A stretch of 14,506 bases of DNA from contig VSNE01000472.1 of NCBI GenBank assembly GCA_009774155.1, positions 1 through 14,506 of the forward strand, read 5' to 3'. Both the position numbers and the translations under genes were made by a program. The notes under the pieces were generated by a model. That model did not search any database. It worked only from the letters and a program-made list of their open reading frames with translations, and was not told where the DNA came from. The DNA is from Lachnospiraceae bacterium (GTDB lineage Bacteria > Bacillota > Clostridia > Lachnospirales > Lachnospiraceae). Positions within the stretch are counted from its first letter, which is position 1. Each line of letters begins with the position of its first letter. Of the stretch, positions 5,465 through 14,400 are shown piece by piece.

Positions 5465-5494
5465 TGATTAAATATTCAGTGATTAAATATTCAG
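5465..5494. repeat. 15-bp perfect tandem repeat between holin and amidase
   Basis: TGATTAAATATTCAG occurs twice head to tail, 5465-5479 and 5480-5494, in the 79-nt gap before the amidase start. Each unit is AT-rich and centred on the palindrome AATATT. It could be a protein-binding site or a slippage product. No promoter box matching TAnnTTTG lies beside it. Confidence 0.8.
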
Positions 5495-5528
5495 ATGGTG
5501 TCGTATCCATAATTCCTCAATATCAGAT

Positions 5529-5981
5529 TTAGCCATCCTCTTCCGTTTTCTTAGCCGACACATCCTCCAGGCATTTGCCTATGTCGTGCCGACCGATAAT
5601 CAGCTTCCAAAGATTCAGGATTTTTCCATAGCCGCGATACTCCGCATAATTGTTGATCACGCTGCTCAACTCATTGGCATAGACATAGATCACAATCGCT
5701 ATCGACACCAGCGGGACACCCAACACCACACCGAAAGAGTGACGGCAGATGTATGCCACGAAAATCCATGTCACATAGTCAAGCATCTTGTTCATTGTCC
5801 TGCGGCGCATACGGCTGCCACGAATCTGCTCCCCGCGTTTCCTTGCCGCAAGGATCCCGAAACGGAGGTCTGCCATAATAAGGGCAATCGCAAACATCGC
5901 CCACCATCCCATGACGCTCACGAAATCAGCGAGCGTAACCCGGATCAGATCCTGGATTCCAAATAAAATTTCCTCATTCAT
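5529..5981 (-). CDS. Phage holin (150 aa)
   Basis: A small membrane protein that would permeabilise the inner membrane and release the endolysin. I see membrane segments at about 20-44 (FVSVMGWWAMFAIALIMADLRFG...), 68-80 (LDYVTWIFVAYIC) and 85-101 (VVLGVPLVSIAIVIYVYA). A basic loop (RKRGEQIRGSRMRRR, 47-61) and a charged C-terminal tail complete it. The pattern of D-x-x-x-G at the end of the first helix, a basic loop and NELSSVINNYAEY after the last helix resembles the phage holin family of the toxin-secretion/lysis type (Phage_holin_4). An in-frame ATG at 6038 would add 19 hydrophilic residues through a hairpin. I prefer 5981 because the family begins near this point and the upstream DNA is AT-rich non-coding in type. 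The next gene is the amidase. Confidence 0.85.
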   Translation of the reverse strand: MNEEILFGIQDLIRVTLADFVSVMGWWAMFAIALIMADLRFGILAARKRGEQIRGSRMRRRTMNKMLDYVTWIFVAYICRHSFGVVLGVPLVSIAIVIYVYANELSSVINNYAEYRGYGKILNLWKLIIGRHDIGKCLEDVSAKKTEEDG

Positions 5982-6025
5982 TTTCGTTTCAGTTTTTTTG
6001 GTAAAATTTCTATCTATACCGTCGC

Positions 6026-6046
6026 CCTCTCCTCGCAAATGAGAGG
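6026..6046 (-). other. Hairpin between the 499-aa gene and the holin
   Basis: CCTCTC and GAGAGG (6026-6031 with 6041-6046) form a 6-bp GC-rich stem with a 9-nt loop, 9 nt after the stop of the 499-aa gene on the minus strand. No T run follows, so it may be an mRNA processing or stability element rather than a terminator. Confidence 0.3.
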
Positions 6047-6054
6047 CATGCGCA

Positions 6055-7554
6055 TCAGTATACCCTTCTGAAATAAGCGGTCACAGTGCCGGTGGTGTTC
6101 CAGGTCTTTCCCCCGTCATTTGAGACCTCTATTACTATTGATGACGTCGTGCCGTATGGAATCAATGCATTTGCCTGTGCGTAGAGTGTCGTCTTTGACT
6201 TCGCCGCCATCGACCAACTGTTTTTTTCGGGACTTGCCGCGGGCTGGTCGGATATTTTCAGGGGTATGGGCTTAGACCTCGAGTAGTCATCTTCAGATAT
6301 GTATCCCATGTTCTGCGGGATCCGGTCGAATGAGCCATAGGCAGTCGCACGCAATATTATGTGTCCGGATGCCTTCTGCATCTGGCTGTCGAGATAAGCC
6401 GTGCTGTTGGCGTTGTTGTCAAACCTCACCTTGAAGCGCAGCGAATCCGAGGATATCCTCGTCTCGGCAGAGGGGAAGTTGGCGTAGGCGGTAGACGTGG
6501 TGAGCGCGTATTGGAGCATGTTGGCGATGTATGGGGAAGCTTTCGTGACGGTTATCTTCGTGACGCATCTCTGGGCGGAGAGGCTGTAGGGGGCGATGAA
6601 CGCCGCGCCGTTTGCCGCCGCGTAGGCGTTGGCAGGGGTAATCTGATAGTAGCTACCCTTGTCGGTCTTTGTCGCCGAGGACTTCACGCGGTTGAACCCC
6701 ACGCAGGCGATGAAGTTGTAGTTGTTGGCAGTCAGTCCGCCCAGTGTCTCAATGACGGAGAGCGGCACCTCGATGCGCAGCCCCATACCCGTGGTGGCAT
6801 ACAGGGTGGTCTTCGGCGCGAAGACCGCGAATGGCACCTTGGTCGAGAAGTCGCCCCCGGTGACGGATTCATAGTCGGCGGTCTTATACAGCTCCACGAC
6901 GAAGTAATACTCGTTGGGCTCGGGGATTAGATATCTGAACATCCACCCGACGGAGTCAGCCGGGATTAGGGCGTAGAACGGCACGTTGACGTCGTCATAT
7001 CTGTTGACTGACATTGTTGCCGGCTTCGCGTTGATGCCCGCGGCGGCGCCCGCCACACCCGCGTCAAGGAACTGAGCGTTGTTGTGGCGGTATCCGTCGA
7101 AATCGGCGAGACGGCTGTAGTCAGTGCCGGCGACAGGCGGACGATATATGAAGTTGGAATGATTGCCGCCGCTCATGGCGACCACATCATAGCACAGCTG
7201 TATCAGGTTTCCCGTCGCTTTCCTGCAGTAGTTCTGCTCGGCGGTGTTCATGGGGTATTCCATTCCCCAGTATATCGGCTTGCCTGCCGCCTGCCCACGA
7301 TTGCCGGCATAGATGCCCGTCTTGTCGGTGGCATTGCCGGGCGTTGTGCCGGTGCCGGGGTCGAAGTCCGTGCCGAACGGGTTGGTGCCCCTGACGGGCT
7401 TGCACCGGCTCCATTTGCAGATCTTGCCGTGGGAGTTGCCGCACAGATATGCAAGGTCATAGGCACCGTCGCTCTGCGCGGTGCCCAGACCTAAGAGGGA
7501 ATACATCTCCGCGATCGTGATGGGGGCGGAGACCAGTCCGTTGCTCACGCTCAT
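6055..7554 (-). CDS. Putative virion appendage / tail-tip protein (499 aa)
   Basis: The N-terminus (MSVSNGLVSAPITIAEMYSLLGLG, then LAYLCGNSHGKICKWSRCKPV at 31-54) matches a pattern I associate with Bacteroidetes phage structural proteins, 'I-x-K-W-(S/A)-(K/R)-x-KPV', whose function is not established. The body is beta-rich, with many short Thr/Ser/Asn/Tyr-rich segments. The C-terminal 60 residues include IVIEVSNDGGKTWNTTGTVTAYF, which looks like an Ig-like or carbohydrate-binding-type beta domain. There is no signal peptide or membrane helix. It overlaps the preceding gene by 4 nt (ATGA) and lies two genes after the fibre gene, so I infer a tail-tip, baseplate or receptor-associated protein. 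Confidence 0.7.
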   Translation of the reverse strand: MSVSNGLVSAPITIAEMYSLLGLGTAQSDGAYDLAYLCGNSHGKICKWSRCKPVRGTNPFGTDFDPGTGTTPGNATDKTGIYAGNRGQAAGKPIYWGMEYPMNTAEQNYCRKATGNLIQLCYDVVAMSGGNHSNFIYRPPVAGTDYSRLADFDGYRHNNAQFLDAGVAGAAAGINAKPATMSVNRYDDVNVPFYALIPADSVGWMFRYLIPEPNEYYFVVELYKTADYESVTGGDFSTKVPFAVFAPKTTLYATTGMGLRIEVPLSVIETLGGLTANNYNFIACVGFNRVKSSATKTDKGSYYQITPANAYAAANGAAFIAPYSLSAQRCVTKITVTKASPYIANMLQYALTTSTAYANFPSAETRISSDSLRFKVRFDNNANSTAYLDSQMQKASGHIILRATAYGSFDRIPQNMGYISEDDYSRSKPIPLKISDQPAASPEKNSWSMAAKSKTTLYAQANALIPYGTTSSIVIEVSNDGGKTWNTTGTVTAYFRRVY

Positions 7555-8054
7555 CTCTGCTGATTGGTGAAATAGTTTGTGAGCATGCCGAGGAACTGGA
7601 TGCGCTCCTGCTCGAAGCAGCCAGCGGCATGGGATATTGTGATAGTGCCCTCCGTGCCGACGAAGTCCACGATGTCGTCAAGCTCCTTGCGCGTCATGGG
7701 CTGGATCTCGACTTCCGTTGTGACTTGCGCCTGCTTGCGGCGCACATCGGAATATGCCTCGGTGAGCCCGTCCACAATCTTGTCGAACTCTTTGTCATAT
7801 TCGTTGCCCTTGGATTTGGCTTCCTCATGCGCCTGTATCCTGGAGTCGAAGTCACTGTACTTCTCGTCTTTCTTGAGCTCATCGAGGGCTTTCCTGCATG
7901 CCTCCTCGTATTCCTCCATCTTGCGCTGATGCGCGAGACGGTGCAGCAGGATTGTGGTGACGGTGGATGCGGGCATCTTTCGCCCTTCCATCACGGTTGG
8001 GATGTTGGAGAGGATCTGATTGCTGATGAAGATCTCGTTGTAGGTCGCTTTCAT
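7551..8054 (-). CDS. Unknown helical phage protein, possible fibre assembly or accessory protein (167 aa)
   Basis: Mostly alpha-helical. MKATYNEIFISNQILSNI at the start is followed by a short helix; a charged coiled coil covers about 43-110 (RKMEEYEEACRKALDELKKDEKY...). VEIQPMTRKELDDIVDF (115-131) and a final globular part with AAGCFEQERIQFLGMLTNYF (143-162) complete it. No known domain recognised. It is translationally coupled to the 499-aa gene by an ATGA overlap and lies 27 nt after the 109-aa gene. The start MKxTYxEIF is a pattern I have noticed in proteins near tail genes of Bacteroidetes phages, which is weak evidence for a tail role. Confidence 0.7.
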   Translation of the reverse strand: MKATYNEIFISNQILSNIPTVMEGRKMPASTVTTILLHRLAHQRKMEEYEEACRKALDELKKDEKYSDFDSRIQAHEEAKSKGNEYDKEFDKIVDGLTEAYSDVRRKQAQVTTEVEIQPMTRKELDDIVDFVGTEGTITISHAAGCFEQERIQFLGMLTNYFTNQQR

Positions 8055-8081
8055 TGTCTGATGATGTTTTTTAGGATATTG

Positions 8082-8411
8082 TTATAATGATGCCGTATTG
8101 ATTGAGCCGCCCTTGACGGACTCGCTCACGTTGTTGACGAACGCGATGACCGCGGATAGGATTTCAGGCTGAGTGTCGTTCTCCACGTTCTGGAAGTTGA
8201 TGGAGAGGTTCTTGGAAAGGTTCCCCGCGTCATATCCGCTGAATGATGCGAGGTTCACGCCTTCCGCTGCCACGGAGCCGACGATGTTGCCCGCTGAGTT
8301 TCCTGTCACGTCTACATTGCCCGTGATGTCATACGCCCTTGCCGGGTCGTTGGAGTTGTCAACAGTCAGGTTGGCACTGTTGATCCCTTTCAATGTCAAT
8401 TTGTCATTCAT
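8082..8411 (-). CDS. Small beta-rich protein next to the tail fibre (109 aa)
   Basis: I do not recognise it. Residues 5-70 are Asn/Gly/Ser/Val-rich with short alternating strands (TLKGINSANLTVD, YDITGNVDVTGNSAGNIVGSV), suggesting a beta-helix or beta-sandwich. The C-terminal 30 residues (EILSAVIAFVNNVSESVKGG) form one helix. There is no signal peptide. It starts 53 nt after the fibre stop, in an AT-rich gap without SD or TAnnTTTG motif, so it is probably co-transcribed with the fibre. A fibre-tip or fibre-associated role is possible. Confidence 0.65.
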   Translation of the reverse strand: MNDKLTLKGINSANLTVDNSNDPARAYDITGNVDVTGNSAGNIVGSVAAEGVNLASFSGYDAGNLSKNLSINFQNVENDTQPEILSAVIAFVNNVSESVKGGSINTASL

Positions 8412-8464
8412 AATTAAAAAGAGTTTAAAACATTTTTTTGATATATTTCAGGAATCTCTGGATG

Positions 8465-11400
8465 TCAAAGATTGCCTGTGGAAATTAATTCCTTCAGTTT
8501 CCTGTTTTCCCTTTCAAGGGCAGCGACCCTGCCTTTGAGGTCAAGAGTTTCCTTGCCCACGGATATCACGGACAGGAGAGCCGCCTTGCCGTAGTCGAGG
8601 GAGAGGGAGTCGCCACCCTCCACGACCTGCGGGAGTATGCGCTGCCAATACTGCGCGGAAGAGCCGACGTGGATGCCCCTGTCGGGGCGGTCGTTCCATA
8701 CATGACGGAATGAGGGCGCCTTTGCGATGTCATCCAATCGGAGGGAGAGCTGGCTCACGACGGTCTTGTGGCGCATGTCGGAAAGACAGGTTACGCCTCC
8801 GGAGCAGACGAACCCACCCGATTGTGTGATCTCGGCAGTGATTGACGCGGTGCGGAACTTGATGCCCTTGTAGCCGTTGAGGTGAACGTAGTTGTCGGCG
8901 GCGAAGGTGAGTCCGTACCAATATGTCGAGCCTGTCTTGTCGTCGGGATATTGGGTGATTCCTCCACCACTACCGACCTGCATAAATGAGGCAAAAACTT
9001 TTCCGAAGAACCTTCCGTCGCCCGTGTGTGAAATTGAAGCCACGTTGCCACCGGTCTTATGTCGGAAAATCCAACCGCGTTTTGCCGCATTGGTTCCCCC
9101 GTCCATTGTGAAGTATGTCGCCCAATCTCCGGTTATTCCTCCATGAGTGCCGAATGTCGCGGTCTTTCCGAAGAGTATGCCATACGACTGGATATTGTTG
9201 ACACCGTTGTATAGGGATATGCCGTCGCCTGTTCCGGTGTTTGTCCTCACGGCGAGCTTTGTGGAGGAGAGGTTGCCGTCCTTGTCGACGGAGAACTCGG
9301 AGTTTGCACCGCATTGCAGCCTGCCGTCGGAGCGGATGGTTCCACCCGCCGTATAGAATGCCTTGCCGTTGTATGTACGCACCCATGTTGCGTCTGCCAT
9401 GTAGATGCCTCCTCCATGTGTGTCGGATTTCCATCCGACATTACCCGTGGTGCCTATCCAACCGTTTGCGTGTATCGCACCATTCACGTCAAGTTTTGTG
9501 GTGGGTGCAGACTGACCGATGCCGACGTTACCGCCCGTCAGTATGGTTATTGCGTCTGTGCCGTTGTAGCCGATGCCGTATTTGCCATCGCCGTACATGC
9601 CGATTCGGTAGAAGTTGGTGGTCTGGTTCGCATTGTAGAATCGGATGAACGCACCGCCGCCTGCTTTCCTGCGATATAGATTAATACCCGTCTCCGTAGT
9701 GTAGTTGATAGTCAAAGGTGCGGTAAAGTTCCCACCCGTAGCATAAAGCGTCGCCCAACGCGCAGTGGCTCTCCCGAGAGTCAACTTGGTCGTCGCAGCA
9801 TCGTAAGGCTTGAATGCGTCGGCGGTTAATATCACGGATTTCGTATCGTCATTGTTGGCTTTCAGTGCGATGTTTGCAGTGCTATGGAGTGTGAGCGCAC
9901 CGTTGGCTTTTATTGTCATGGCAGCGGAACCAGTGATATTCCCGACACTTGTGAGGTTGCCCGTGACATTTGCAGTGCCATCAAACGACTGACCCCACAG
10001 GGTGCGGGCGGTCTGCAATTTCGAGGCGGAAGCCACGTTGTCGGTGGTATTTGCAAGCCGTTTCCAATTTGGGGCGAAAGATGAGCCGTGGTCGCGGTAG
10101 ATGAACACCGCGTTGGCCACGCCATTGTCTGTCGCCTTCGGGGATGTGGTCACACGTATCATCCTGTTTGTACCCTCGCAGAACGTCTCGATAGTAGCTC
10201 CGGCAAGCTGTATGTTGCCGAGGCCGGAGTCGGTGATTATGTCGTTGTTGGCGTAAGACCATGAGCATTTGACGCTCCACTGCCTTCTATTGAACGCCTC
10301 GAGTGCTGTAAGTTTCTCGATGAACTTTGCAGTGGTGATGTTGGCTTTCGCCGACCCTGAAAGGAAGTTTATGACGTTGGTTACATACGCGAAGTTGGCG
10401 GCATGGATACCATCCAACATGTCGGCATTAAGGTTGGTGTTGACCGTACCGTTGCTTATCGGGGCGTTCCCGTTTGCGTTGCCAAACGTGTATGTCCCTG
10501 CTGTGATAGTCCCCCCGTTCAGATACACCGGACGATTCGCGGCGCCCACAGTCGCCGTCGAAGCCGTAGGTATCCCCGCGTTCAGATACATCGGTTTCGT
10601 CCTGCTACCCACCGTTGCAGTACCCACCTTCGTAACCGACCCATTAGTCAGCTTCGTATTGATTTCCGACTCCGTATAATACCGCCCGTCGAGTATCACC
10701 GAATAGTTTATGTTATCCAGTAAAGTTCGCACATCGGCTAAAGCGGTGCCATTACCATTCATATTTCTCCAACGCAGGCTTGTATTACCTTTGCCGCCTA
10801 TGATTTGAAAATATCGGTGAGATGAACCGGCTGAAACGCTAAGTATGGCTTGGTATGATATACCATCGCCTTTGTCTGCCGTACTTTGGTAGACTCTTGT
10901 TCCGTCGGTATTGAAATCAGCAAGCGTTGTGCCTGTTGTCTCTCCTGTCTGTGGTAAAACCTTGTCCTTGGAATCAGCCTGCGTCTTGGTGTACGCATCC
11001 GTTATCCCATAGCCCGATAGAGTTGTAGGCTTGCTCGTTATCGCAGACCACGCCATTGATGTGGGAATGTCGGAAGTCCACGCAACGGTTTTCCACGGAG
11101 TCCATGAATTGGCTGTTCCGTCGCGCTGACTGCGGTATAACACGCGACCTATATCTGTGTTGGTTGCCATCCATCCTAAAAGCAGTTCGCCGCCGCCGTT
11201 TGAGACACCACCTTGCACCTTTATCAGATTGCCATAAGTTACGGGATAACCATTGTTATAAACCTCGTACATACGAAGTCCCGGCGTCCCTTTTGTGGTT
11301 CCCGATTGCGCTGTGAGTCTGCCAAGACTATTGATGTGATCAAGCGACTGGTGGCTCGTGAGGAATGTCGCGCCCTTGGTCACGGTGATTGCGGTGCCGC

Positions 11401-14400
11401 TCTTGGCTATAGCGGTCACTGCGTTGCCCGTGCCTGTCGTGGTCACGGACAATGCGCTGCCTCCCTCAAGGCTCTTGACCCTTGTGTGCAGGTCGTAGCC
11501 GAGGTTCGCTCCAAGTGCATCGTTGGTGGTTGACGGCGGAGCGGACGTCCCCCATGCTCTCATCAATCCGAATGATGAGCCGCCGCTTCCGCTTGCAGAA
11601 CCGGAACCCAACGCGCTGACACCTCCCGTGGAGTAGAAGTTCCTGTCAACTTTCAGAGCGTTGTTCGCCGAATCCCAAGATATTGTCGCATCGCCTATTT
11701 TGATGCCAGATGCGGACGCGGTTATCAGACCTGTCACGCCCAATGTGCCACTGACATGAAGTTTGTATGATGGGGATGTCGTCCCCACGCCGACATTTCC
11801 GCCGTGCACAACATACAGAGCCGAGTTGCCGATGTAGACATTGCCCGATTCATTGTTGATGCGGAAGGGTCTTAGTGCATTATACGTTCCACCTGCATCA
11901 TCCTTTGCGGTGAGCATGAAATATGTGTTTGCGCCGTACTGCCGGATGAAGAATCCGTAGCTGCCGTATTTGGCGCGGAATGCGTTGGCGGACGTGGAAA
12001 CCACCTCGCCTGTGAAGTTCCCACCCGTAGCATAAAGCGTCGCCCAACGCGCAGTGGCTCTCCCGAGAGTCAACTTGGTCGTCGCAGCATCGTAAGGCTT
12101 GAATGCGTCGGCGGTTAATATCACGGATTTCGTATCGTCATTGTTGGCTTTCAGTGCGATGTTTGCAGTGCTATGGAGTGTGAGCGCACCGTTGGCTTTT
12201 ATTGTCATGGCAGCGGAACCAGTGATATTCCCGACACTTGTGAGGTTGCCCGTGACATTTGCAGTGCCATCAAACGACTGACCCCACAGGGTGCGGGCGG
12301 TCTGCAATTTCGAGGCGGAAGCCACGTTGTCGGTGGTATTTGCAAGCCGTTTCCAATTTGGGGCGAAAGATGAGCCGTGGTCGCGGTAGATGAACACCGC
12401 GTTGGCCACGCCATTGTCTGTCGCCTTCGGGGATGTGGTCACACGTATCATCCTGTTTGTACCCTCGCAGAACGTCTCGATAGTAGCTCCGGCAAGCTGT
12501 ATGTTGCCGAGGCCGGAGTCGGTGATTATGTCGTTGTTGGCGTAAGACCATGAGCATTTGACGCTCCACTGCCTTCTATTGAACGCCTCGAGTGCTGTAA
12601 GTTTCTCGATGAACTTTGCAGTGGTGATGTTGGCTTTCGCCGACCCTGAAAGGAAGTTTATGACGTTGGTTACATACGCGAAGTTGGCGGCATGGATACC
12701 ATCCAACATGTCGGCATTAAGGTTGGTGTTGACCGTACCGTTGCTTATCGGGGCGTTCCCGTTTGCGTTGCCAAACGTGTATGTCCCTGCTGTGATAGTC
12801 CCCCCGTTCAGATACACCGGACGATTCGCGGCGCCCACAGTCGCCGTCGAAGCCGTAGGTATCCCCGCGTTCAGATACATCGGTTTCGTCCTGCTACCCA
12901 CCGTTGCAGTACCCACCTTCGTAACCGACCCATTAGTCAGCTTCGTATTGATTTCCGACTCCGTATAATACCGCCCGTCGAGTATCACCGAATAGTTTAT
13001 GTTATCCAGTAAAGTTCGCACATCGGCTAAAGCGGTGCCATTACCATTCATATTTCTCCAACGCAGGCTTGTATTACCTTTGCCGCCTATGATTTGAAAA
13101 TATCGGTGAGATGAACCGGCTGAAACGCTAAGTATGGCTTGGTATGATATACCATCGCCTTTGTCTGCCGTACTTTGGTAGACTCTTGTTCCGTCGGTAT
13201 TGAAATCAGCAAGCGTTGTGCCTGTTGTCTCTCCTGTCTGTGGTAAAACCTTGTCCTTGGAATCAGCCTGCGTCTTGGTGTACGCATCCGTTATCCCATA
13301 GCCCGATAGAGTTGTAGGCTTGCTCGTTATCGCAGACCACGCCATTGATGTGGGAATGTCGGAAGTCCACGCAACGGTTTTCCACGGAGTCCATGAATTG
13401 GCTGTTCCGTCGCGCTGACTGCGGTATAACACGCGACCTATATCTGTGTTGGTTGCCATCCATCCTAAAAGCAGTTCGCCGCCGCCGTTTGAGACACCAC
13501 CTTGCACCTTTATCAGATTGCCATAAGTTACGGGATAACCATTGTTATAAACCTCGTACATACGAAGTCCCGGCGTCCCTTTTGTGGTTCCCGATTGCGC
13601 TGTGAGTCTGCCAAGACTATTGATGTGATCAAGCGACTGGTGGCTCGTGAGGAATGTCGCGCCCTTGGTCACGGTGATTGCGGTGCCGCTCTTGGCTATA
13701 GCGGTCACTGCGTTGCCCGTGCCTGTCGTGGTCACGGACAATGCGCTGCCACCCTCAAGGCTCTTGACCCTTGTGTGCAGGTCATAGCCGAGGTTCGCAG
13801 CGAGTGCATCTGTGGTGTTTGTTCCGGGGTCGGCGGATGGCCACGCCTTCATCAGACCATACGAGCCGCCACCGCCGCTGCCCGACACATTGCCGTTGCC
13901 GAGGGCGGACACACCGCCGACGGAGTAGAAGCCGTATTTCGCCTTGATCGCGTACTCGCCGTTGCCGAGCGACACTTTCTCGAACAGGTCGTTGAACGTG
14001 GTTTTGTCGAGCTTGCCGTCGAGGGCGGTCTGCAATCCGGTGATCTTGGAAATAGGGAGGGTCGGGATGTCGGTGGCGGAAAGCGTGGCGCCGGATGTCA
14101 CACGTCCGTAGGTGTCAACCGTCACCTTCGTGTAGGTGCCGGCGGTCACGCCGCTTGTCGCCAACGACAGGGTGCGGTTGGCGGTCAGGTTGCCGCCACC
14201 TGTCAGTCCGGTTCCGGCGGAAATCGTTATCGTCCTAAGCGCGAACTTCGCGTCCGCATCCGTCTTGGATAACAGATGGGATATGTCCTGATGCTTGGTC
14301 AGGTAAGTCCCCTTCGGCTGATATAGGGTTGCCGCATCAGTCTTCTTGAGGTAATCAGCGAGCGACTGGTGGCTCGTGAGGAATGTCGCGCCCTTGGTCA

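Noticed and set aside
5982..6038. Holin start at 6038.
   Set aside because: It adds 19 hydrophilic residues read through a hairpin and AT-rich spacer; the ATG at 5981 starts the family-like region. Not excluded outright.
13502..14272. 256-aa open frame on the plus strand, opposite the fibre gene.
   Set aside because: Antisense to a clear coding gene. Cys/Arg/His-rich composition and near duplication with a shorter frame at 11213 are explained by the underlying fibre repeat.
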